Shown here: in pieces, positions 1-9,990 of the stretch | How positions within the stretch are numbered: position 1 is the first letter of the stretch | Layout: the number at the start of each line of letters is the position of its first letter | Assembly: GCA_038373885.1 (NCBI GenBank) | Contig: JAWZYV010013274.1 | Location: 930,001-994,000, forward strand | Source of the DNA: Cheiracanthium punctorium | Taxonomy: Eukaryota > Arthropoda > Arachnida > Araneae > Cheiracanthiidae | Reading direction: 5' to 3' | DNA: 64,000 nucleotides | Made by a program: the position numbers and the translations under genes | Notes under the pieces: model-generated | Told to the model about the DNA's origin: nothing | Database searches by the model: none | The model's input: only the letters and a program-made list of their open reading frames with translations

Positions 1-109
1 TCACCGTAAGTGAATATTGTTTTCTCGCATCAATGTGTGTTTCTGGAAAGAGAATTGTACAGGCATTCTAGCAAATGAAATGAACATGTCACGCTTTGAC
101 CTTTACGCC

Positions 110-560
110 AAACTTGGCAACCATTTTCGCGACTTGGTGAAGGATTTGGCAACTCTGGCGACTAAAGGAAAGTTCCTGAAAATATTGAAGTGTTGGCTGT
201 ATCTCAATTAGAAAAAGAAGTTACGAGAAAAATCGAGAAATGTGACATCACGACCTGCATGCTGTCTACGAGTATAAATACGGTGCTCTCACGTTGTGAG
301 TGAGTTGAAAATAGACTGTGGATATAGAGAGCAGAGCTATGACTGACATCGCAATTTGAATTGCAGTGATAGTTAATAATTTGCTGCTGCATGTGCTATT
401 CAATTCTGTATTTTTTATGGGATGTTAGCTCTTCGATTCGTCGAATAAAGTATTATATTTTCTTTTTGAGATTTTTGGTCTATTTAACTAATCCACTTTG
501 TGATTTTCGTGACAGTATATTTTCATTAAATCACAAATGTCACTGCAGAAATAATAAAAT
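110..560 (+). repeat. Possible solo LTR-like segment
   Basis: The stretch has a TATA-like box (gtataaata near 271), a C/G-richer leader after it and an AATAAA signal near 443, an order seen in Gypsy-type LTRs. I could not fix TG...CA ends with a matching target duplication, and no gag/pol or primer binding site lies beside it. A host promoter or chance would look the same. Confidence 0.25.
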
Positions 561-609
561 TAGCAACATGCTAGATAATTTCTACATGTTACCGTTTTTT
601 TAGCAAAGA

Positions 610-2180
610 AATTTTGCCGATGGCATAACACAAAGTACAATTTTGTTGGTGATATAACGCAAAATATATATTCACTTTTAGTGAATTTCTTTGCAACTGA
701 ACAATTTCATGGGCAACAACAATTTCATTTTGATTGATGGTAGGGAAAAAACTTAATAAATTTTTTCCTTAATTTGATGTATCATTTATTCTAATATGTG
801 TAATGGTTTTAAAAATACAAATTTTTAAAATTCATTTGTGATAACTCTGCATAGTATAATCAAATTTCAATTTACAAATGTATAATATAGCATGAAAATT
901 AAACTATAATCAGTTCATTATTACACACACACACACATATATATATAATTAATCTGCACTTTAATTATACCTGCACTAGCACCTTTTTTCAAATATTCGT
1001 ATAAACAATAACAATATGTTATTAAATATTAAACTTTCCTTTTTTAAAGTCACAATACCGTGTTATGTTTGAATAACCTTTATTAAATTATTACAGAAAA
1101 CAAACAAAAATTTCGTTACTCTCTCATTTGAATACAGTCAAAAATAACAATTATGAAATATGTAATAATAACAAAAATAAATAATATGCAAAAATATGCA
1201 AAAATAATAAGCAAAAATAACAAACATGAACTTATATGGAGTTCTGACGTCCGTTCTGTTCAACCAGTTAAAGTGAAATTTCAAAAATCGTTATTTGAAA
1301 GTACTTAGACAAGATTGTGGTACAAAATAACAAATAAAAAAATGTAAATTTTAAACCTCATTAACTGCAAGTCGGAATGTTTGACAGAGATATCAGTGTC
1401 AGTTTCCGAAGATAGCACTGTAAATTTAAGTATAAATCTATATTGTAAAACAGCATTTAATTGTCAATTGTCCTGATGGATCAATTACAAATATAGGGCA
1501 ATAAGACTAAGGAACCACCAACAAAGACGGGGTGGAGGAATTGCACAAAAAATAACTCATACAAAGGTCATCTCACTTCAAAAGGACAGATGGTACTTAA
1601 TAATGGCGAAAAGGGGCTTTATACTTACTGTTTGCCACATTCCGCGTACTTCTCGCAGACTTTCTCAATGTTGTTGGTGTTCGCTGTACCTTCGAAATCT
1701 ATTTTTTTTTCTGGCTAAATAATGTTTTTCTATATTGCATTGAAATCTGTTACATGCATTCTATATGAAACGCAACGCCATATCGTTGGGAAAGATTTTG
1801 TTGGTGTAGTGAACATACTCGGTGGGGTCAGCAGTAGTGATTCAGAATGATATTCCCAGCCGAATATGTGCAGAATTATTAAGCAATGCCAAATGGACAT
1901 CGGTTCTTCAAGAAGATTACAGTCCATACTACAAGTATTATACTTCTTCTTATTTTGAGTTTTAAAAAAAGTTGTAACTGTAGACGTAGTGGATGCTTTT
2001 TTAGACGTTTTCATACAACTTCGGTTATCTGTCCATCTGTATTTCATTTTTTCAAATCTTATGATCGGTTGCTTATTTACTTTTAGTCGATCTACAGCTT
2101 TAAAGTTTAGATTGCATTTAGGCCTATTTTAAACCTAATAAAATTTTACCCTAAATAATGTACACACTTTGATCATGCAC
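610..2180. other. AT-rich intergenic DNA, no gene recognised
   Basis: Only short random reading frames occur. A CA tract running into TA lies at about 925-949. No inverted repeat or protein similarity was seen. Confidence 0.6.
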
Positions 2181-2186
2181 TTGTGG

Positions 2187-2275
2187 AGGATGGCCTAGTG
2201 GTCTAAAGCGAGGGATTTAACCTATGGTTCTTCTAGAGAGTACAAATATTCAAGCCCGACTAGTGTCACTGAGTT
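2187..2275 (+). repeat. tRNA-derived SINE head (degenerate)
   Basis: The sequence tggcctagtggtctaaagcg matches the tRNA A-box/D-arm pattern. About 50 bases later atattcaagcccg is a weakened B box. The acceptor stem does not close, so this is a decayed tRNA-like SINE promoter rather than a tRNA gene. No body similar to the other SINEs in the window follows it. Confidence 0.45.
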
Positions 2276-2289
2276 ATTGTGCACTTTTG

Positions 2290-2985
2290 AATATAAAATC
2301 TCTTAACTTATTTTAATATATTTAACTTCCTATTTATATTTTTTATCATGTAAAGCTATTCGTACCAATTTTTAAGAACCAATATTAGACATGATTCACG
2401 TCTCATTCCTTTCAACGATTTTTAACTATGGTAGAAATAGCTTAGTTCCTGACAAAAAGTGAATTTTAAAGCGTTAATCAAACCAAGAATCTTTAGAGTA
2501 GAAACTTCCAAACATTCATTTGTGAAACACTTTTAAATATAAAGGAAAAAGAATCAAAGTATTTCGTAAAAATGTTCATGATAATAGCAAACACGGTAAT
2601 ATGATTTTCATGGTGATAGTGATAAATATAAACAGCCGATAAATGTATAACCAGCAAAGAAGTACAAATGTAAAATAGAAAGTAGGTTAAAATATCGAAA
2701 CAAAGGTAAGCTGCAAAGAATCGTTGCCATTAATATTTGTAAAAAAAATATATTTCAACAAGACAAGAATGCTTTTAATTATACGTACCTTTCTAAATAC
2801 TGGAAAAAGACTTTTATTAATTCTCTGGAGCGTGGTAAGTATTCAGACCCTAATCGACCTAACACTTCGAGCCGAGGAGTCACATGGACCTAAACTCACA
2901 TTCCTAAAACATCGATATTCTCCATTAACTGGCACAAGGAAAGCACTTCGAGAAAATTCAGCAAGAAAAATGGGTGGGTGAACTT
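2290..2985. other. AT-rich noncoding DNA
   Basis: No supported gene or repeat. A short open frame at 2724-2981 has no recognisable motif. Confidence 0.5.
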
Positions 2986-2989
2986 CTCG

Positions 2990-3250
2990 CTACCTAAGTA
3001 CTAACGCATTGCTTTCAGTGTTTATGTAATTGAGAATCAATGCCACGAATCGAGAACTCGGGAAGATGTTAATTTAAAAAGGCCCCCGTTAAACGAAGCG
3101 CGGTTCAATTAATTTTTCATGGCGAACACCATTTAGCTAATTAGTAATTCAGAAACTCGATATTAATGATACATTTAACTGGTCTGTAAAAGAATTCCCA
3201 TTAACGTGACTTTATCGCCGAGAATTCTCATGGTTTGTGAAACACAAAAG
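2990..3250. promoter_or_regulatory. Candidate conserved noncoding element
   Basis: This block differs from its surroundings: balanced composition, no low-complexity runs, and dense homeodomain-type cores (caattaattttt near 3106, gctaattagtaatt near 3135, further ATTA cores near 3165). All frames contain stops. The look is that of a developmental enhancer or other constrained noncoding DNA, but constraint cannot be shown from one sequence. Confidence 0.25.
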
Positions 3251-3259
3251 ATGGGTAGT

Positions 3260-4079
3260 GTTAGTTTTAAGTTCCAGAACTTGTTCGTTCGCGGAAAGTT
3301 TTCAAAGCAGAAACTGCTGATAATTATTTGTGTTTGGTATTCGCACTTATCGAAAAATTTGGATGAAAGACTTATTTATTAAGTTTTCCATAGCAAAAAA
3401 AATGTAATGTATTAGAAATAAGTTACTATTTTTAATGTGAAAATCTAAGCTATTTAGAGAGCTCATATAATTAATTTATTTGTGAAACATTTACCTTGTG
3501 ATCACTTCACAGTTGAAGACGTGTGGATGAACATGTTATGACAATTTAGTAAATTTTAAATAATCAGCTATATAGTTACTAGAATAACCTTAGTTATACA
3601 ATGTACATAACATCTTCTCGTATTGAAAACCATTCTACAATAAGAATTGGTGGGATCAATGGACGTCTCATCCTCAATAGCATGTTTTTCCAACCGAAAA
3701 TTTCCAACTTTTTTTCATGTCACTCAGCATGTTCATCTGCTTAGCTCTTCAGTTCTTGTTGTCATTTTTACGGTTTGCAATGCACATAATACAGTTATTT
3801 GTGTAAAGTTTCCATATTTTGTAATTACAAATTTGGTAAATACTGCAGTCAGTATATTTAATTAATCTGCTTAAAAGTAACTGGTAAATGTGTTTTTTAA
3901 TTCGCTTTTAAAAGTATTTCAAATTCAAACTACATGTGGATGCGATAACATTTTTCATAAGAAAGAGTGCAATTTGTTTATTGGAAAATGAAAAACAAAA
4001 TACGTTCTAAATTACGCATCAAAATTTTTCGAAGTCACACTGTACTTTTATTTGTAAGTCAATCATTATTAGTATCCAT

Positions 4080-4080
<1 letters not shown>
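3260..4080. other. AT-rich noncoding DNA
   Basis: No gene, inverted repeat or SINE recognised. Confidence 0.5.
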
Positions 4081-4082
<2 letters not shown>

Positions 4083-4116
<34 letters not shown>

Positions 4117-4122
4117 CAAATC

Positions 4123-4160
<38 letters not shown>
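4083..4160. repeat. TA microsatellite, two blocks
   Basis: Two TA runs (about 4083-4114 and 4126-4160) are separated by a short non-repeat spacer. Confidence 0.95.
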
Positions 4161-4162
<2 letters not shown>

Positions 4163-4164
4163 AT

Positions 4165-5085
4165 ACTAAATAATCATCTAACACACTTTAAGTCTGTTCA
4201 TTTTTCGTCTTGTAACCTTGTGCACCTACTGGATGCGCCATAATAAATAGCTTAGTAGCGACGAATACCTTATTGACAAGTGCCTGCCCTGGAATAGATA
4301 AAATAAAATATTAAATAGCAAATCAATACTCAAACATAATGTGCATGTAAGCATCAAGTACTCGATATGCATAAAAAATTACTGTACTTACCCATGTTTG
4401 AAGAAATGTAGTGTCGCCCTTTATTTCAAATAATTGAGACATAATTTTTTAATTAATTTGAAGAAATACGGGAAAAGTGAAACATATTGTAAAAATTAGG
4501 ATAAAAAGTAAAAGTGTGGATTTGAAAACTTATTCCTCAAGTATCCAGTACAAATGAATTTAAAAAGTGGACACAAAATGTTCTACAACTTGAAAAAGAA
4601 AAAAAATTACAAATGTAGGAAATATGACACGTCAACTTTTGTTCTTTCATTTGGTGTTTTCCAAGAAATCATTTTAATAAACTACCACTTTCCCAGGTGA
4701 AAAGCATATTCCATCCACAAACAACACACAAAAAAAATCTGATTAAAGTATAAAATGATATTCTACAGCAAAGCAAAACAATGTGTCGTAAGTATTTCAC
4801 TAATTTTGTAAACAATGAAGCTGAAATTCGAGTATTCCCAACAGGTCAAAATGTATCATTGACAAATGCATTCAACATTTTTTCCTTCAGATGTGAAATA
4901 TAATACATCAAAAACATTGAAAGAAAATATTAAAATTTTAAATGTGTTTTCTGAAATTTGAAGAAAATGTAAGGGTATCTCTAAGAAAACATTAATGTTG
5001 ATGAGAGAACTATTTTTTTTCAAAAAGAATAAATTGCTGTCGAGACTACCTTGTTCATTTTTTTTGTGTGTGTGTGTGCTCTATC
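4165..5085. other. AT-rich noncoding DNA
   Basis: No supported gene or repeat. Confidence 0.5.
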
Positions 5086-5116
5086 ATCTCTCTCTCTCGC
5101 TCTCTCTCTCTCTCTT
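5062..5116. repeat. GT and CT microsatellites
   Basis: A short tgtgtgtg run is followed by a longer tctctctc run. Confidence 0.9.
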
Positions 5117-5730
5117 TTTCCCCTTTCTTTGTTCGAAGAGTTTGCAGACATCCTGTAAAACGCCGTATTCATTTATGTTTCACATATATTATCACATACA
5201 TTCACTTCTGTTTCACATATATTATGATTATTTACCATTAAGGTGATTCCTACACGTAAGGTACAGCTTCGGGAAAAAAAAAAAAAAGCCCCACTTGTAC
5301 ATTTTTCGGCCGTCGTTCGTCGCACAGAAAAGTTACAGATACCAATCGTTTACGATACACGCACACTTTAATTTGCTATGCATAAAAATTGCATAAGGGG
5401 CCATCTACATATTAAAATTCGCCCCAACTTTTTTTTTCTCAATAGCAACACCTGGATTTCACTTCATATTTCAAAAATTTAGGTCATTTTAACCCCGGAC
5501 ACCCATTTTCAATAAATTTGGACAGAAAATGAGTAAGTTATGAGCACCCAAAATCCCCCTCCCCCTATGTTAAAATATTTTTTCATACTTCAGTTCATAT
5601 CTCATATAATATTGGTAGTAAGAAGCTGATTTTTATTCGTACTATTAGAACTAAACGACCCAAACATAATTTAATGTTGTAAATAAAAAAAAACTTTGTA
5701 AAAAACACACATAAGATGTTATAAGTAAGA

Positions 5731-5776
5731 GGATACGTACATTTCAACCAAAAATTGTTTTGGCCTTCTTCAGTCC
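5731..5776 (-). ncRNA. Hammerhead ribozyme motif, PLE left arm
   Basis: Read on the minus strand: stem I strand GGA (5776-5774), core CTGAAGA (5773-5767), a stem II hairpin built on CCAAAA/TTTTGG, core GAAA (5745-5742), a minimal stem III with a GTAC loop, then the T-A cleavage dinucleotide ending at 5734, and TCC (5733-5731) closing stem I. This fits the hammerhead consensus CUGANGA...GAAA...UH. Closing pair 15.2/16.2 is U-G here, against C-G in the right arm. Hammerheads with very short stem III are described in PLEs. Cleavage is predicted between 5734 and 5733. Confidence 0.75.
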
Positions 5777-6109
5777 AATCCCTTCGTTGCAAGCAACACA
5801 GGGAACTGAAAAGAGAAAAACAAGCAAGATGTTGCCACAAGGGGCAAAGAAAAGTCGAACAAAACCACGGAGAGGGGAGAAAAAAATATAAATAAAAAAA
5901 GGGAAAAGAAAGAAGCACAAAAATACAGAAATAAAAAAGGAATAAATAAATAAATAAATAATAAAAAAGGAAACACACGAATACAAACACACACACACAA
6001 AAAGAGAAAACAGAATAAAACAAAACAAAACAAACAGAACACAATTTTTTTTTTATTAAAAACCACGAACAGGAAAGCACAAAATATAAAGAAATCAATT
6101 TTTTTTTAA

Positions 6110-6117
<8 letters not shown>

Positions 6118-6142
<25 letters not shown>
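6118..6142. repeat. TA microsatellite inside PLE left arm
   Basis: The matching place in the right arm (about 8447-8457) has only a short TA run, so the tract changed length after the two arms formed. Confidence 0.85.
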
Positions 6143-6143
<1 letters not shown>

Positions 6144-6241
6144 AACGTAAAGGAAGACAGTAACACACGTACACACACAATAAATAAATAAATAAATAAA
6201 TAAAAAGGGGGGGGGAGTAGACGAAGAAAGAGAAAAGAAAC

Positions 6242-6871
6242 TTACAACAGCAGCTTCCAAGCAGAATGAACGAAAGGAACGGAAGAACCATCGTTCACAA
6301 GACGTTCTAAGTGCTGCGTAATGGAAAAACCTTCCAAAAAATCCAGATGGGACAAAGACTGAGGAGTGCACAAAATCTTAGCCTTAGAAAACTGAAAACG
6401 ATGATTGGAATTCCAACAATGCGAGGCAATAGAAGATTTGGAAAGTTCGTGCTTAGAAACATATCTCTCATGCTTTTTGAGCCTAAATTTGAGAGCTCTT
6501 CTGGTCTGACCAATATAGCCCAAATCACAAGATCCACAAGGAATATAATAAACACCCCAACGGTTCTCAGTAGGAATAGGATCTTTAAGGGAAGAAAATT
6601 TAAGTTTATTAACAGGTTTGAAAATGACTTTGAAACCGAAATTTTTGAGAAGTTTAGAAATTTTGTAGCATAAAGGTGAAAAGAAAGGTAGTACAATTAA
6701 ATCGTTGTGAAAATTAATAGTATTAGTAGAAGTATTAGTCTTATTAAATTTAGAAACAGCTTTATCAATAATAGAGGGGCTAAAACCACGAGAAACAGCT
6801 AAGGATTTTAAGTAACTAATTTCATTATTAAGAGATGAAGAATCAGAGCAAATTTTGATAGCACGAAACAC
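6242..6871 (-). CDS. GIY-YIG endonuclease domain of PLE (left copy)
   Basis: This is the C-terminal endonuclease part of a Penelope-like polyprotein, which nicks target DNA for priming. In the 209-residue open frame the GIY motif appears as VYYI at about 107-110 and YIG at 119-121, followed by QTRR with the usual catalytic Arg. Two Cys (112, 115) between the motifs and His 134 and 151 downstream fit the CCHH zinc-finger pattern of PLE endonucleases. The first Met is only the first ATG of the frame; in the parent element this part continued from the RT. It is cut off from the RT by a one-base loss near 6893-6896. The stop is at the arm's conserved position, about 465 bases before the hammerhead core. 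Confidence 0.85.
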   Translation of the reverse strand: MFRAIKICSDSSSLNNEISYLKSLAVSRGFSPSIIDKAVSKFNKTNTSTNTINFHNDLIVLPFFSPLCYKISKLLKNFGFKVIFKPVNKLKFSSLKDPIPTENRWGVYYIPCGSCDLGYIGQTRRALKFRLKKHERYVSKHELSKSSIASHCWNSNHRFQFSKAKILCTPQSLSHLDFLEGFSITQHLERLVNDGSSVPFVHSAWKLLL

Positions 6872-7698
6872 GTAGGTGTAAAAAGCAGAAAGTTTTGCTG
6901 GTAAGGATGATTAGATAGGGCATGAGGAGGTAAAGATATAGAAAAGGGTTTGCGGAAAACAGAAGTAGAGAAACCGTCAGGATTCCTAGAAACAAGAACA
7001 TCCAAAAAAGGTAAAGAATTGTTGCACTCCTCTTCTAGAGTAAATTGGATACACGGATCAACAGAATTAACAATCAAAAGTAAATTAGAAATATCACAAT
7101 TGGAATCCACTAGAACGAAAGTATCGTCAACATATCTGACCCAGCACGGAAAATTAAAGACCTTGAAGAGCTTCTCTTCAAAATAATGCATATAAATATC
7201 ACATAAGAGAGGAGAGAGAGAATTACCCATAGCAAGACCCTCGGTTTGTTTATAGAAAGAGCCATTAAAAATGAAAGCAGTTTGTTGAATACAAACGCTT
7301 ACTAAAGCTATAAACTCCTTAATCTCAATAGAAGAATAATGAAACTCGCGTAAACGCTTTTCCAAACAGTCAATCGCACCTTGGATAGGAACATTAATAA
7401 ATAAAGATTTAACATCAAGAGAAAGCATTTTACAATTAGTAGGAGAAAGAAGTTTAACTTTGTTAACGAAATCATAAGAGTTTTTAACAGTGTGGGTATT
7501 ACTAGCAGTCAAAGGAGAGAGAGTATGCGAGAGGAAACGTGCAAGGTTATAAGAAGCAGTACCAATGTTAGAAACAATCGGGCGAAAGGCAAGAGAAGGT
7601 TTGTGAATTTTAGGAAGGGCATAGAAACGAGCACAGTTAGCAATAGAAGGAATAACAAAACGTTTAGTTTGAGCATTTAAGATTACAGAGGACTTCAC
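6808..7698 (-). pseudogene. PLE reverse transcriptase, 5'-truncated and frameshifted
   Basis: The frame encodes a Penelope-type RT core. YALPKIHKP is at residues 26-34, motif A LSLDVKSLF with Asp 95, motif B GLAMGNSLSP at 154-163, and catalytic YVDD at 189-192; all these residues are intact. The frame opens with GTG at the inverted junction and a TAA lies just upstream, so the true N-terminal region is missing. After residue 237 or so the reading leaves the expected frame: a run of four T (plus strand 6893-6896) appears to lack one base, and the next frame continues directly into the endonuclease. The insertion as a whole is therefore probably dead for retrotransposition. Confidence 0.85.
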
Positions 7699-7699
7699 A

Positions 7700-8344
7700 G
7701 TGTGTTACACTTACGTGTTTCGTGCTATCAAAATTTGCTCTGATTCTTCATCTCTTAATAATGAAATTAGTTACTTAAAATCCTTAGCTGTTTCTCGTGG
7801 TTTTAGCCCCTCTATTATTGATAAAGCTGTTTCTAAATTTAATAAGACTAATACTTCTACTAATACTATTAATTTTCACAACGATTTAATTGTACTACCT
7901 TTCTTTTCACCTTTATGCTACAAAATTTCTAAACTTCTCAAAAATTTCGGTTTCAAAGTCATTTTCAAACCTGTTAATAAACTTAAATTTTCTTCCCTTA
8001 AAGATCCTATTCCTACTGAGAACCGTTGGGGTGTTTATTATATTCCTTGTGGATCTTGTGATTTGGGCTATATTGGTCAGACCAGAAGAGCTCTCAAATT
8101 TAGGCTCAAAGAGCATGAGAGATATGTTTCTAAGCACGAACTTTCCAAATCTTCTATTGCCTCGCATTGTTGGAATTCCAATCATCGTTTTCAGTTTTCT
8201 AAGGCTAAGATTTTGTGCACTCCTCAGTCTTTGTCCCATCTGGATTTTTTGGAAGGTTTTTCCATTACCCAGCACTTAGAACGTCTTGTGAACGATGGTT
8301 CTTCCGTTCCTTTCGTTCATTCTGCTTGGAAGCTGCTGTTGTAA
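7700..8344 (+). CDS. GIY-YIG endonuclease domain of PLE (right copy)
   Basis: This is the second, inverted copy of the endonuclease part. The frame has 214 codons and opens with GTG at the junction; similarity to the other copy starts at about the third codon. It carries the same VYYI (about 112-115), YIGQTRR, paired Cys and downstream His. The only clear protein difference in the shared part is Glu in place of Lys in the segment before HERY. No RT precedes it: it is joined back to back with the minus-strand RT. It has no evident promoter of its own and is a fragment, although its frame is unbroken. Confidence 0.85.
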   Translation: MCYTYVFRAIKICSDSSSLNNEISYLKSLAVSRGFSPSIIDKAVSKFNKTNTSTNTINFHNDLIVLPFFSPLCYKISKLLKNFGFKVIFKPVNKLKFSSLKDPIPTENRWGVYYIPCGSCDLGYIGQTRRALKFRLKEHERYVSKHELSKSSIASHCWNSNHRFQFSKAKILCTPQSLSHLDFLEGFSITQHLERLVNDGSSVPFVHSAWKLLL

Positions 8345-8509
8345 GTTTCTTTTCTCTTTCTTCGTCTACTCCACCCCCCCTTTTTATTTATTTATTTATT
8401 TATTTATTGTGTGTGTACGTGTGTTACTGTCTTCCTTTACGTTTATTTATATATATTAAAAAAAAATTGATTTCTTTATATTTTGTGCTGTCCTGTTCGT
8501 GGTTTTTAA

Positions 8510-8512
<3 letters not shown>

Positions 8513-8543
<31 letters not shown>
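8513..8543. repeat. A31 homopolymer in PLE right arm
   Basis: A run of 31 A occurs where the left arm has only a short T run (its complement), showing expansion in one arm. Confidence 0.95.
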
Positions 8544-8545
<2 letters not shown>

Positions 8546-8808
8546 TGTTGTTTGTTTTGTTTTGTTTTGTTCTGTTTTCTCTTTTTGTGTGTGTGTGTTT
8601 GTATTCGTGTGTTTCCTTTTTTATTATTTATTTATTTATTTATTCCTGTTTTATTTCTGTATTTTTGTGCTTCTTCCTTTTCCCTTTTTTTATTTATATT
8701 TTTTTCTCCCCTCTCCGTGGTTTTGTTCGACTTTTCTTTGCCCCTTGTGGCAACATCTTGCTTGTTTTTCTCTTTTCAGTTCCCTGTGTTGCTTGCAACG
8801 AAGGGATT

Positions 8809-8854
8809 GGACTGAAGAAGGCCAAAACAATTTTTGGTTGAAACGTACGTATCC
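8809..8854 (+). ncRNA. Hammerhead ribozyme motif, PLE right arm
   Basis: Stem I strand GGA (8809-8811) precedes core CTGAAGA (8812-8818). Stem II uses CCAAAA (8822-8827) with TTTTGG (8832-8837), plus A-U and G-U pairs next to the core with one bulged G. Core GAAA is at 8840-8843. Stem III is A-U plus C-G around the loop GTAC (8845-8848). T-A at 8850-8851 is the cleavage dinucleotide, and TCC (8852-8854) pairs back with GGA. All conserved hammerhead core positions are met with N7 = A. Type I hammerheads with minimal stem III are known from PLE 3' regions. Cleavage is predicted after 8851. Confidence 0.8.
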
Positions 8855-8951
8855 TCTTACTTATAACATCTTATGTGTGTTTTTTACTAAGTTTTTTTTT
8901 ATTTACTTTATTGTTTAACACCAGTTTTTTGAGTGTTTTTTCCATAATTTA

Positions 8952-9125
8952 ATGTTATTATGATTTTTAATAAATTATTAATATGAATTATGAATTATTA
9001 AATTAATATTCAAAAAAATTATGAATAGCGACCTAGCCATGTTATTATGATTTTTAATAAATTATTAATATGAATTATGAATTATTAAATTAATATTCAA
9101 AAAAATTATGAATAGCGACCTAGCC
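8952..9125. repeat. Perfect 87-bp tandem duplication
   Basis: Bases 8952-9038 are repeated without change at 9039-9125. Unit 1 starts inside the right-hand PLE target duplication, so the duplication edge touches the insertion site. Confidence 0.95.
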
Positions 9126-9403
9126 AAATTTCGATGGAAATAGATGCAGAAATGAATATTACATGGCTGTGCAAAATTTCAAATTTTTACGTTCAGTAGT
9201 TTAATTTATATTAAATAAAATGTGTTATTTTCATGAGTTAAGGGACCATATATAAATTTATTAAGTGAAAATTTTTTGAAAATTGCATAAAATAAATGTA
9301 AATTAGAATTATTTTGTGCAAAAACACAGGAAAAGAAACCAGTATTAAAAATATCAAATTTTGAAACAAATAAATTAGAGGTTTTTACAGTTTGTTGGGG
9401 ATT

Positions 9404-9607
9404 CTATAAAGCGTGTATTGTTGCGTCCGCTACCATATTCCTCCAAATAAAATATTTTCCAGCTATAGAATTAGATGCAGTAGATGTATGTCTTCTAATA
9501 CAACGTCCTATTTCTGAAAAACTAACATCCTCAACTTTCCAGGCATGAATATGACCTTTTTTAATATCGGAAACATTAGGTCTTTGAAATTCCTCATACT
9601 TTATCAA
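9404..9607 (-). pseudogene. Tc1-type transposase N-terminal fragment
   Basis: The 67-residue frame contains KKGHIHAWKVEDVSFSEIGR followed by an ST-rich stretch ending in ASNSI. That is the helix-turn-helix pattern of Tc1-family DNA-binding domains (K.G.I..L..EG.S..EIGR..GRS.STV.N). It lies inside the TIR-bounded element 5264-10514 in the orientation expected for its transposase. The catalytic DDE/D region cannot be followed, so this is a relic. Confidence 0.6.
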
Positions 9608-9765
9608 ACATTCAAAATCACGTTTTTCTGTAAAAAAAATTTCATCTAACTATAAATTAAAATACCGCCAAAAAACTTAAGAATATTGCACATTGCAGGC
9701 GATAGTATTAAATGAAGAAAGTGAAATAACAAACACAGTGATAATATTGGGTCGGCAAAAAAGTA

Positions 9766-9990
9766 ATTGCGTTTTTTACATTAAATTCAAACAAATAAAT
9801 TTCCAATCATGAAACCATTCTTTAAGTTCGACCATAGCTGAGTCGAGCAATATTCATGCTTGTAGTCAGAAGAGCAGGGAGCAGCCTCTAACTCCTGCCA
9901 ACATTTCAGCTGTCTAAGAGAAACATCAAGGGAAACACTGAATAACAATTTCAAAATCCTTAGCAGTCATTTTGCATTTTTCCCTTAAAT
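9766..9990 (+). mobile_element. Mariner terminal repeat / mariner-derived fragment
   Basis: ttgggtcggcaaaaaagtaa at about 9768 is a typical mariner inverted-repeat end next to a TA. No matching opposite end or transposase was found, so only one end or a short derivative is present, nested in the Tc1-type element. Confidence 0.6.

Larger units (their letters stand above)
5679..8942. mobile_element. Penelope-like retroelement, head-to-head inverted insertion
   Basis: A 14-bp direct repeat, cataatttaatgtt, sits at 5665-5678 and again at 8943-8956, so this is one insertion with a target duplication. The minus-strand part (RT plus GIY-YIG endonuclease plus 3' UTR) runs left from about 7700. A second GIY-YIG plus 3' UTR runs right from about 7704. 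The arms, 5679-6883 and 7704-8900, are nearly identical inverted repeats that differ mainly in low-complexity runs. Both units are 5'-truncated and meet at about 7700; the right arm is about 42 bp longer at its outer end. PLEs are known to insert as 5'-truncated, tandem or inverted partial copies. Confidence 0.9.

Noticed and set aside
5595..6371. 258-codon minus-strand frame over the PLE 3' region
   Set aside because: It reads phenylalanine-rich low-complexity sequence out of frame past the endonuclease stop. It is a shadow of the 3' UTR.
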